NCBI GenBank assembly: GCA_029262935.1 | Contig: JAJCYK010000120.1 | Location: 1 to 5,836 of the forward strand | DNA length: 5,836 nucleotides | Origin: Cytophagales bacterium | Lineage (GTDB): Bacteria; Bacteroidota; Bacteroidia; Cytophagales; Cyclobacteriaceae | Reading direction: 5' to 3' | Shown here: positions 1 through 5,836 of the stretch, piece after piece | How the letters are laid out: each line of letters opens with the position of its first letter | Numbering within the stretch: position 1 is the first letter of the stretch | Program-made: the position numbers and the translations under genes | The notes under the pieces: model-generated | Seen by the model: only the letters and a program-made list of their open reading frames with translations | What the model was told of the DNA's origin: nothing | The model's database searches: none

Positions 1-576
1 CGTAGTGTATAAACTCTTCGACTTAAAGTATCTTCCGCAAAGATGAGAATTCTGTTATCAGGACTTACTTGGAGACCTGCAGCAGAATAGTAGCTGTGAC
101 CCTCAGCCAACTGGTTGACATCAAGGATCACTTCTTCTGCAGCTTCCAAAGATTCTTTTTTGCGACAATGAATGGGATATTCTTTTCCGTCTTCAAAACG
201 TTGATAGTACCAATACCCGTTATCCAAATAGGGTACTGATTCTTCATCGGGCTGAATTCTTGCCACAATTTCATCGTATAATTTTGTTTGAAACTCATTA
301 GTGTGACCCAGCTTCAGTGTAATCGTTTTCGGCAGCCAGGTAGTCCAATACTTTTTGAGTCTGAGCATCTGGCTCTGAAGCGGACTTTTGTTCGTCAGTT
401 AATCGCATCCAGAAATAAGGGTCCACCCGGGAGTCATCATGCATGGTTAAAACAGAGTCTTTCTTTTCCACGTCTGGCGCCGGGGGCAAATCTTTATTTC
501 TCATAGAGGTATTCTCGTTAGGTTGACAGGAGGCCATTAGAATGGCTACTAGCAAAGGGATCAGGTCCTTTTTCAT
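1..576 (-). pseudogene. S9 family peptidase (oligopeptidase B-like) lipoprotein, N-terminal part, frameshifted, cut by left edge
   Basis: Members of this serine peptidase family cleave short peptides after basic residues, using an N-terminal beta-propeller and a C-terminal alpha/beta hydrolase domain; only propeller sequence lies in the window. Translation starts at the ATG at 576 with a lipoprotein-like signal (hydrophobic residues 6-14, then LMASC with Cys17), suggesting export. The motif HDDSRVDPYFWMR (residues 46-58) and AENDYTEA are typical of the family N-terminus. The frame then reads GSH and stops at 298-300. The next frame, from about 308 to the left edge, continues the same protein without a stop for 102 codons, including KLYDEIVARI, NGYWYYQRFEDGKEYP, DVNQLAEGHSYYS and SPDNRILIFAEDTLSRR. 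The join is at 306-312. Compared with remembered family members about two residues are missing there, which fits a net loss of 5 bp. The catalytic domain is outside the window. It is either a pseudogene or a sequencing error; the family call itself is secure. Confidence 0.85.
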
Positions 577-605
577 AAAGCGTAATTAATGTTGTTATAA
601 GTAGT

Positions 606-637
606 CAATAATACGTGATTGAAGTCAATTGAACAAA
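606..637 (-). promoter_or_regulatory. Candidate Bacteroidota-type promoter for the S9 peptidase gene
   Basis: Reading the minus strand, TTTG (637-634) is followed after 20 bases by TATTATTG (613-606). This matches the Bacteroidota sigma consensus of a TTTG -33 box and TAnnTTTG -7 box at all but one fixed base. The -7 box lies about 30 bases before the ATG at 576, which leaves a short leader. The assignment rests on sequence match alone; AT-rich DNA yields such matches by chance. Confidence 0.4.
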
Positions 638-683
638 TCAAGACGGTGCTTAGAGAACCGCAAGGATCACGTAATGAGGGCAA

Positions 684-1136
684 TCAGGGATTTTTTAATT
701 CATACGTATACCAAGGCGTGATTTCCAGATCACCTCCAGTGGTTTCATACAGCAACTTGGCTGCTTCATTGTCAAGTGAAGTCCCCACAAAAATAATGGG
801 AATGTTATTTTGGTAACAGGTCTTTTTTAAGGCGTCTATGAGTTTTTTGGCAATTCCTTGACGGCGGTAGTTTGCTGTTACACCAATTTCATATAAGAAC
901 ATTTCTGTTACTTCTTTGTCAAACATATTCAGTTCATAAGCGGTCAAGCCGCCCACCACTTGATCGTCATCCAACGCTACGTAAACATGGAAAGAACCTT
1001 TTGTTAATTGGGTCTTTAGATAGGTTTTAGAAGGAATTTGGGGCTCAACATCATGGTCATCTTTCGACCAAAGCAGGATCAGCTCCTGGGCGTATCTGGT
1101 ATCAGTTGGGGCTAACTGTTTGATGTTGATAGTCAT
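684..1136 (-). CDS. GNAT N-acetyltransferase, AAC(3)-I-like
   Basis: A 150-residue soluble enzyme of the GNAT superfamily, which transfers an acetyl group from acetyl-CoA to an amine. The acetyl-CoA pyrophosphate-binding loop is RRQGIA at residues 91-96, placed after strand 4 in FLYEIGVTANYRRQGIA. The segment VVGGLTAYELNMF (60-72) and the acidic stretch between it and the loop resemble the aminoglycoside 3-N-acetyltransferase AAC(3)-I family, in which the same layout reads VVGALAAYVLPKF followed by IYDLAV and HRRQGIA (from memory). The length also fits that family (about 150-155). The C-terminal part (NEAAKLLYETTGG) is the usual GNAT motif B region. It is transcribed away from the cytochrome gene across a 153-bp divergent spacer, and its end is 107 bp before the S9 gene start. 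GNAT fold is certain; AAC(3)-I-type relationship is likely; the real substrate is unknown and need not be an antibiotic. Confidence 0.88.
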   Translation of the reverse strand: MTINIKQLAPTDTRYAQELILLWSKDDHDVEPQIPSKTYLKTQLTKGSFHVYVALDDDQVVGGLTAYELNMFDKEVTEMFLYEIGVTANYRRQGIAKKLIDALKKTCYQNNIPIIFVGTSLDNEAAKLLYETTGGDLEITPWYTYELKNP

Positions 1137-1289
1137 GGGTATTTTCTTTCAAGCTGCGATTCGATAGGAAAATAATTGCCAGTGATTTTTGTAACCACAG
1201 CAGGCTTGTCACATCCAATTAATAAACACCCTATTAAATATACTAGGGAAGTTCGACAACTAAGTTAATCAGCATTAAACAAAATTAGC

Positions 1290-2624
1290 ATGAAGGTGGA
1301 AAGAAATATCGCGCTACTCAGTATCCTATTTATCGCTCTAATATTCATCAAATGTGATGATGATACGCCGGGTGGCATGTCGATGGATGATGACGATATT
1401 ACTGTGATATCCGGAGATGTAGAATTAAACCCGGCATTGGTAGCTGAAGGTAAGGAAACCTTCAGGTTTGATACTTTTGGTGACGAAGCCTTTTGGAGCG
1501 ATGTGCTGCATATAGATAAAGCAATTCTAGGAGAGGAATTGGGTGGGTTTGGCCCTGGGGTAAGTCCAGAGACTGCATTGGCTGTTGGTCTAAAGGTTGA
1601 TGCCGAAGCCTTGCCTGCGGAGTTGGTAACAGCAATCTCCGCGGGAGAAGTTGACTTAACAGACCCCGCGACTACTGTGGCATTATTGTCCTTAGATGCT
1701 GTAGTAGGCTTAAAAGGAACCTTTGATGATGACGGTAACCTGACTGCTTTAGGCGTAACCTGTGCCTCATGCCATGCTACAGTGGATGACTCCTTTGCTC
1801 CCGGTATCGGCAGGCGATTGGATGGATGGGCGAATCGAGATCTTGATGTTGGCGCTATTGTCAACTTGTCAGATAATGTTCAAGCGGTAGCGGAATTGCT
1901 AACTGTGCCTGAGGCCACGCTTAGAAGTATATTGGCACAATGGGGGCCTGGTCGATACAATGCGGTAGTATTTCTAGACGGCAAAGCAACTACTCCGGAT
2001 GGACAAATCGCCACCAATCTAATTCCTGCCGCTTATGGGATGCAAGGAGTTGAACTGGTTACGTATACCGGATGGGGAGACCTGACCTACTGGAACGCCT
2101 TAGTGGCGACTTTGGAAATGAATGGTCATGGGCCCTTAGTAGACCCCAGGCTGGATGATCCAGTGCAATATCCGATAGCGGCTGCTAACAACTTTGGTAA
2201 TACCATGGATCCAGAGGACCGTGTAACGGATAAGTTGGAGGGCCTTGCTCAGTATCAATTGTCTTTGGAGCCTCCCGTGCCTCCTGCCGGTAGCTTTGAT
2301 GAGGTTGCCGCTTTGATTGGCAAGGATCTATTTGAAGGCAAGGCGGATTGCTCCAGTTGTCATCTTCAGGAAATCTTGGCGGATAACGTACTGCATAGCG
2401 CGGATGAAATCGGTATTGATGATTTTGAGTCCAGTCGTTCTCCTACCGGAATGTATCGCACCACTCCCTTAAGAGGGTTGTTTGCTCATATGAAAGGAGG
2501 GTTTTATCACGATGGCCGCTACGAAACACTATTGGAAGTAATCAATCATTATGACGATCACTTTAGTTTGGAACTAACAGAGGATGAAAAGAGTAATTTG
2601 GTCGAATATTTAAAGTCTATTTAA
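1290..2624 (+). CDS. Exported di-heme cytochrome c (cytochrome c peroxidase-like)
   Basis: A 444-residue protein with two heme c attachment motifs, CASCH at 158-162 and CSSCH at 354-358, each beginning a cytochrome domain. The C-terminal half has the layout of the second domain of di-heme peroxidases (MauG/CcpA type): GMYRTTPLRGLF at 387-398, where Met388 is a plausible distal heme ligand, then GGFYHDGR and LLEVINHY. The N-terminal half is less standard: FRFDTFGDEAFW (58-69) and YTGWGDLTYWNA (259-270) are not motifs of classical cytochrome c peroxidase, and I recognise them only loosely from uncharacterised cytochromes. Residues 1-21 form a hydrophobic export signal ending IFIKC, followed by DDD. 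Cys22 may be lipidated, but Lys just before it is unusual for signal peptidase II. Attached hemes place it in the periplasm or at the outer surface. Peroxide reduction or another oxidation are both possible. It is a single-gene unit, divergent from the GNAT gene and convergent with the RDD gene. Confidence 0.85.
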   Translation: MKVERNIALLSILFIALIFIKCDDDTPGGMSMDDDDITVISGDVELNPALVAEGKETFRFDTFGDEAFWSDVLHIDKAILGEELGGFGPGVSPETALAVGLKVDAEALPAELVTAISAGEVDLTDPATTVALLSLDAVVGLKGTFDDDGNLTALGVTCASCHATVDDSFAPGIGRRLDGWANRDLDVGAIVNLSDNVQAVAELLTVPEATLRSILAQWGPGRYNAVVFLDGKATTPDGQIATNLIPAAYGMQGVELVTYTGWGDLTYWNALVATLEMNGHGPLVDPRLDDPVQYPIAAANNFGNTMDPEDRVTDKLEGLAQYQLSLEPPVPPAGSFDEVAALIGKDLFEGKADCSSCHLQEILADNVLHSADEIGIDDFESSRSPTGMYRTTPLRGLFAHMKGGFYHDGRYETLLEVINHYDDHFSLELTEDEKSNLVEYLKSI

Positions 2625-2722
2625 GTCTAATTATGGCAACAATTAAATTAACCAACTAGACAAAGATTTTTCCAATGAGATATCTACCAAGCGTGTGCAC
2701 TGATTCGTTCATTATCCACTTG

Positions 2723-3301
2723 CTAGCTGCCCGTTGGCTTATCGTAGATACAGTAGGTCCCAGCAAATTTATCATGTAGTCCTTGTTTTCGCTCATCAAA
2801 GGCTACCCAAACGACGGCCACTAAAAACAATACGTTGAAAAGCATGCTTACGGTAGAAATTGCAGAATCCTGGGTATGTAAACCGATCTCCATGAATTCA
2901 TTCAAATCACCAAACCTTTCAGAGTTAAATAAAATGGCATTGGTGATAAATCCTAAGAGGTAAGTCACTCCCCAAGGGAGATACCGTTTCATAGCATGGC
3001 TTAAAGTGATGTCTTTGAATTGTTCGTCTACTAATTTGATACCAACCGCCATTTTACCCCAAGTGGCCCCTTTTTGCCATTCCAAGATGGGCTTGTATAA
3101 TGCTAATAACATGCTCGTAAGCGCCATAAGTGCAAAGGACTTTAAACTCAGGGTATTGTAAAAACTAAATGCAGTTAATGGTATTAATATCAAAGCATCA
3201 AGAATAGAGGCTCCTGCCCTTATCCAAAACCCTGCATAGGCAACTTGGTTTGCACTTTGGGGGCCTTTTGAAAAATCTTGGTCCAAAACGGTTTCTGTCA
3301 T
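2723..3301 (-). CDS. RDD family integral membrane protein
   Basis: A 192-residue inner-membrane protein. After a polar N-terminus (1-22) it shows the RDD signature: GFWIRAGASILDALIL at 24-39 with the conserved Arg28 and Asp35, then a helix at about 55-72, then KGATWGKMAVGIKLVD at 77-92, helices at about 107-126 and 150-168, and the typical ending DERKQGLHDKFAGTYCI at 169-185. The length is a little above that of a single RDD domain. The biochemical role of most RDD proteins is unknown; some have been linked to transport or stress tolerance, but nothing here points to a specific substrate. It has no close co-directional neighbour: a 376-bp gene-free stretch lies upstream and the cytochrome gene ends 98 bp beyond its stop on the other strand. 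I saw no convincing terminator between the two convergent genes. Confidence 0.88.
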   Translation of the reverse strand: MTETVLDQDFSKGPQSANQVAYAGFWIRAGASILDALILIPLTAFSFYNTLSLKSFALMALTSMLLALYKPILEWQKGATWGKMAVGIKLVDEQFKDITLSHAMKRYLPWGVTYLLGFITNAILFNSERFGDLNEFMEIGLHTQDSAISTVSMLFNVLFLVAVVWVAFDERKQGLHDKFAGTYCIYDKPTGS

Positions 3302-3444
3302 ATTAACCAGGCATTTGTTGAAATTACTGTCTTATCCAATTTATGAGATATTCAGTAAACAAATAGCATATTGCTTAAAATTCAAAGTTGAAATGTAAGG
3401 AAATGTTACCTGGGTTTACTTTTGATTGCAACGATGAAAGGACA

Positions 3445-3460
3445 ATTAAAAGCTTTTAAT
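3445..3460. repeat. 16-bp perfect palindrome
   Basis: ATTAAAAGCTTTTAAT is a perfect 8+8 inverted repeat centred on AGCT, 144-159 bp upstream of the RDD start codon. It could be a dimeric repressor site or a chance AT-rich palindrome. With no T-run following on either strand it does not look like a terminator. Confidence 0.5.
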
Positions 3461-3570
3461 GGCTCTTTCGACTACGATTTGGATTCAATTTGATATCGAT
3501 ATTGTTTAAGTATTCGTGTAGTAAATTGGGTTAGGAATTTGCACATTAAATTGATCATGCTGCTATTTAT

Positions 3571-3592
3571 CATATAAGTAACTTACTATATG
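3571..3592. repeat. Imperfect palindrome
   Basis: The core AGTAA-C-TTACT is flanked by CATATA on the left and ATATG on the right, giving two near-complementary arms with one bulged A. It lies downstream of the DUF3500 fragment in the minus direction. There is no adjacent T-run, so terminator function is not supported. Confidence 0.35.
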
Positions 3593-3677
3593 AAACCCTT
3601 GCCTGGTTGTACGGGTTGTTTCGTTTAAGAACTAGATCTTTATTGGTTTCAGGGGCTACTAAAAACCATTTAAGCTT

Positions 3678-3962
3678 TCAATGTTGGTGTTGCAAGTAAT
3701 GAGTTTTTAAGACATCTTCACCGAAGTTGTCACCCTTGATTCGCAATATGGTATGTATGTGATTGCCATCTTTTTGAAATCCTACATTGTCATATTCGAT
3801 TAACAAATCAGGCCCGTTAATAACATAATAATGAGGTGCCTTACGTTCATAGCTGCCTAGCCAGGCAAAGAATATGCTATCTATGCCCGAGATCCTTAGG
3901 GTTTTATGAATTTCAGAAGCTTTTTCGTGCTCTAAATTGCACTTTAGCTCTCCTTGGCCATT
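3678..3962 (-). pseudogene. DUF3500 protein, C-terminal fragment without a start
   Basis: This frame is open for 94 codons from just after a TGA at 3965-3963 to a TGA at 3680-3678. Its translation has the C-terminal signature of DUF3500 proteins: SIFFAWLGSYERKAPHYY, NGPDLLIEYDN, NHIHTILRIKGDNFGEDVL and a final THYLQHQH. In remembered family members the matching motifs are FAWxG, PHYYRIxGP, LIEYDN, HIH and DFGxDLLxxHY, at the extreme C-terminus of proteins of about 300-350 residues. There is no ATG, GTG or TTG codon in the frame before the conserved region (the first TTG is within GPDLLIEYDN), so the 5' two thirds are missing. The first 19 bases overlap, in another frame, the 3' end of the five-helix membrane protein gene. 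The retained part has no internal stop or frameshift, so the loss may be recent. DUF3500 has no established function. An assembly join could also produce this arrangement. Confidence 0.8.
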
Positions 3963-4558
3963 TCATTAATTTTTGGTTGTAGCAACCAAACGCCTACAAT
4001 AAAAAACCATATTAAGACGATTTCCAGTATAAATTCAGACAATTCTACTTCTCTTTGAAGCTCCATGGTTTTAATGGTTTTAGCCAAAAAGTAAAAACAA
4101 TATCCCATTGCCACTAGACTGAATGGAACTATTGCAAACATGGAAAAAAACCAGGGTATATGTTCGAACGATTGTTCCGGATTGGCCAGAATAAGATCGA
4201 AGAGGCTCCAGGATATGAGGGATATCACTAACATAAGAATGAAAGGAACGATAATGGCAAATGTAAACCAGGAAGTGTTTTTTTTCAGTTCCACGGGCAG
4301 TCGTGCTTGCAATCCTATGGCTACAGCCCATTGCCAAAGATAGGTGCCAGCATAAAGCAGCACCATAGCCAAGCCTAAGTAGCGGAACTGACCAAAGGTG
4401 TATATAAGGACTTCCGGATCGGGTTCCTCATGGGTCATTATAGAACCAAACATCCTGCTCATGAAAAACCCCATTAAGATAAATTGCAAGAGCAAAGGAA
4501 AAATGGTGGTAACGAGGAAAATCTGCCAATGCTTGGCCTTTAAAATTAGGTTAATCAT
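3944..4558 (-). CDS. Integral membrane protein with five predicted helices, function unknown
   Basis: A 204-residue hydrophobic protein with membrane segments judged by eye at about 12-34, 60-83, 97-120, 137-160 and 175-194. Helix ends are rich in Trp, Phe and Tyr, and the C-terminus carries LLQPKINEM just after the last helix. Similar small membrane proteins ending in a QPRIN or QPKIN motif occur, as I recall, in Flavobacteria, but no function is attached to them. There are no catalytic or metal-binding motifs, and no transporter signature. The ATG at 4558 is 6 bp after the stop of the sialate O-acetylesterase gene, so the two are probably co-transcribed. The protein seems complete at both ends even though its last codons overlap the broken DUF3500 fragment. 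Confidence 0.75.
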   Translation of the reverse strand: MINLILKAKHWQIFLVTTIFPLLLQFILMGFFMSRMFGSIMTHEEPDPEVLIYTFGQFRYLGLAMVLLYAGTYLWQWAVAIGLQARLPVELKKNTSWFTFAIIVPFILMLVISLISWSLFDLILANPEQSFEHIPWFFSMFAIVPFSLVAMGYCFYFLAKTIKTMELQREVELSEFILEIVLIWFFIVGVWLLQPKINEMAKES

Positions 4559-4564
4559 AATGTC

Positions 4565-5836
4565 TTATTTACTGGTAAAACTTGAAGCCGGTAATCCTTC
4601 TTGGTTGAAAAGAGTGGCGTTGGTGAGATCTTTCCAAGCATAACGGGCATATTCCGGACTGGGGATCGATGCAGAACTAACATGAACTTTGTTGTCTCTC
4701 AAAATTGCAGTGGCGGGTACGAAGATCTCGTCCATACCAGCAATCTCAAATCCCTCAAGCATGTCAGGGGTCATTAAGCCGCTTCCTTTGTTGGTAAAGT
4801 CAAGTACCAATTGATGGCCAGATTTTGTTAGGCTTTTAAACAGAGGTCCCGAAGCCTCCAGATCTTTCCCGTAATCATTATTTAGGGCCAAACCTGCTAG
4901 TCTCCAACCCACATCTTGTTTGTTGGCAGGATGAATATTGGTCAAGTTTCCAATATCCATGGTGACCACCATACCTGTCTGTGAAGTTTGAAGAGACAGC
5001 CGTTGAGCGTCTCGTAGTTTCTGTGATTGATCCAAGTTCACATCCCCGCTTTGATTGTATTTGAAAGGAGCAATTTGCACATAGTAAAATGGGAACTCAT
5101 AACCCCATCGACTCCTCCAATCCTCAATCATAGCCGGAAACAGCTTTAGGTATTGTGCTGCGCGTCCAACATTGGATTCACCCTGATACCAAATGGCCCC
5201 TTTGATGGTATACTTGGTAACCGGGTGCAGCATACCGTTGTATAAAACAGAGGGTAAATTTTGATGTGTTTGAAAAAGATTAGGTCTTTGATCCAAACTG
5301 ACTTGGAGGTCATAAGCGTAAAAAGAGCTGTTGTATATTTCAGCACTTAATCGATGCTTCCAATTTCCTTGCAAATCAATAGTTGTGCCTTGTTTACTAG
5401 TCAGGTTTAAGGGACCGGTAACGGAACCTGGACCTCCAGTGTCCACAGCTCTTATGGCAAGGGTATTGGTACCCTGTACCAGTACACCTTCGGGGACCTC
5501 ATAAGTACGAGGAAGGTTGTATCCTACCACAGCCCCAACCTTGGTGCCATTGATGTACGTGACGTCTAAATCATCAATAAATCCTAAATTCAGGGTGTAC
5601 CCTGATTCTAATTGTTCTATTTCAATGTTAATTCTCAACCAGCTGGCCCCATCAAAATGTCCATCGGACAAAACATCAAACCTTCCAGGAAGAGCTATCG
5701 TCTGCCAATCACTATCATCAAATTCAGTGCCTGCAGCGGCCGCATTACTTAAGTCCAACTGCTCCCAAGCTTCTTCAGATTCAGGGATAGGGATTTTTTT
5801 ATGTTGGCCAAACCAAGTATCCGTAACCTCTTGTGC
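4565..5836 (-). CDS. Sialate O-acetylesterase (SGNH hydrolase), 5' end beyond the window
   Basis: This enzyme family removes O-acetyl esters from sialic acids or from acetylated plant and algal polysaccharides, usually after export. The window holds the last 423 residues, open from the right edge. An inserted jelly-roll (GH2-type sugar-binding-like) region comes first, at about 55-150, including LPGRFDVLSDGHFDGASWLR, LDVTYINGTKVG and VQGTNTLAIRAVDTGGPGS. The catalytic part follows: VTKYTIKGAIWYQGESN (block III, about 206-222) and MDIGNLTNIHPANKQDVGWR, with the catalytic Asp/His pair block near Asp294 and His302. The active-site Ser block (GxSN-type) must lie upstream. The C-terminal ARYAWKD, ATLFNQEGLPASSF is the normal family ending. 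A TTG at 5758 is not the start, since the frame continues in register to the edge with AQEVTDTWFGQHKK and family-like sequence. The five-helix protein gene follows after 6 bp. Confidence 0.92.
   Translation of the reverse strand, partial: AQEVTDTWFGQHKKIPIPESEEAWEQLDLSNAAAAGTEFDDSDWQTIALPGRFDVLSDGHFDGASWLRINIEIEQLESGYTLNLGFIDDLDVTYINGTKVGAVVGYNLPRTYEVPEGVLVQGTNTLAIRAVDTGGPGSVTGPLNLTSKQGTTIDLQGNWKHRLSAEIYNSSFYAYDLQVSLDQRPNLFQTHQNLPSVLYNGMLHPVTKYTIKGAIWYQGESNVGRAAQYLKLFPAMIEDWRSRWGYEFPFYYVQIAPFKYNQSGDVNLDQSQKLRDAQRLSLQTSQTGMVVTMDIGNLTNIHPANKQDVGWRLAGLALNNDYGKDLEASGPLFKSLTKSGHQLVLDFTNKGSGLMTPDMLEGFEIAGMDEIFVPATAILRDNKVHVSSASIPSPEYARYAWKDLTNATLFNQEGLPASSFTSK

Larger units (their letters stand above)
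3302..3677. other. Gene-free interval upstream of the RDD gene
   Basis: No coding sequence could be supported on either strand in these 376 bases; the longest ATG-started frame I noted is 19 codons (3434-3493, plus). The stretch is AT-rich and holds several short palindromes (3445-3460, 3493-3502, 3571-3592). It must contain the promoter of the RDD gene near its left end, but no clear TTTG/TAnnTTTG pair was found. Because a truncated DUF3500 end lies immediately to the right, part of the interval may once have been the spacer downstream of that gene. Confidence 0.6.

Noticed and set aside
619..816. 65-codon plus-strand frame over the end of the GNAT gene
   Set aside because: It overlaps the GNAT coding region antisense, and its product has no recognisable feature.
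1265..1864. 199-codon frame on the minus strand opposite the cytochrome gene
   Set aside because: Its Ser/Pro/Thr-rich product resembles no family and it lies fully antisense to a gene with clear heme motifs; it is a shadow frame.
2625..2722. Possible bidirectional terminator between the convergent cytochrome and RDD genes
   Set aside because: Only weak 5-bp arms (GTCTA/TAGAC with a long loop) were found; a TTTTT run follows but the stem is not convincing.
3434..3493. 19-codon plus-strand frame starting MKGQLKAFNG
   Set aside because: Too short, no recognisable family and no clear ribosome binding site; it overlaps the 16-bp palindrome.
3592..3632. GAAACCC...GGGTTGTTTC hairpin as terminator of the DUF3500 fragment
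   Set aside because: The arms pair only with bulges, the loop is long and no T-run follows on the minus strand.
5731..5743. Overlapping PstI and NotI sites that look like a cloning linker
   Set aside because: They encode an in-frame Ala run in the esterase, and family-like sequence continues in register on both sides, so a vector junction is unlikely.
5756..5758. TTG at 5758 as the start of the esterase
   Set aside because: The frame continues in register for 26 more codons to the window edge with plausible family sequence, and the catalytic Ser block would be missing.

Overview
The window looks like chromosomal DNA from a marine-type or environmental Bacteroidota (Flavobacteriia or Cytophagia). 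The reasons are low to moderate GC by eye, translation starts preceded by A-rich leaders rather than clear Shine-Dalgarno sites, one good match to the Bacteroidota-type -33/-7 promoter, lipoprotein signals followed by acidic residues, and the protein families present (S9 oligopeptidase, DUF3500, sialate O-acetylesterase, RDD protein). No rRNA, tRNA, CRISPR array, insertion sequence or phage gene was seen.

Layout from left to right. Positions 1-576 (minus) hold the N-terminal part of an oligopeptidase B-like S9 peptidase lipoprotein. It is broken by a frameshift near 306-312 and runs off the left edge. A candidate promoter for it sits at 606-637. Next is a GNAT acetyltransferase resembling the AAC(3)-I aminoglycoside acetyltransferases (684-1136, minus). 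It is divergent from the only plus-strand gene, an exported di-heme c-type cytochrome of the cytochrome c peroxidase-like type (1290-2624). Convergent to that is an RDD-family membrane protein (2723-3301, minus). A gene-free stretch (3302-3677) contains several small palindromes. After it, 3678-3962 (minus) encodes the C-terminal end of a DUF3500 protein with no start codon, overlapping the 3' end of a five-helix membrane protein gene (3944-4558, minus). That gene lies 6 bp downstream of a sialate O-acetylesterase (4565-5836, minus), whose 5' end is beyond the right edge.

Functionally this is a mixed neighbourhood rather than one pathway. The esterase and the five-helix protein are probably co-transcribed. 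The cytochrome, the GNAT enzyme and the RDD protein look like single-gene units. The main theme is gene decay: two of the seven protein-coding loci appear broken, one by a small out-of-frame deletion and one by loss of its whole 5' part. I did not find convincing evidence of a new multi-gene system.
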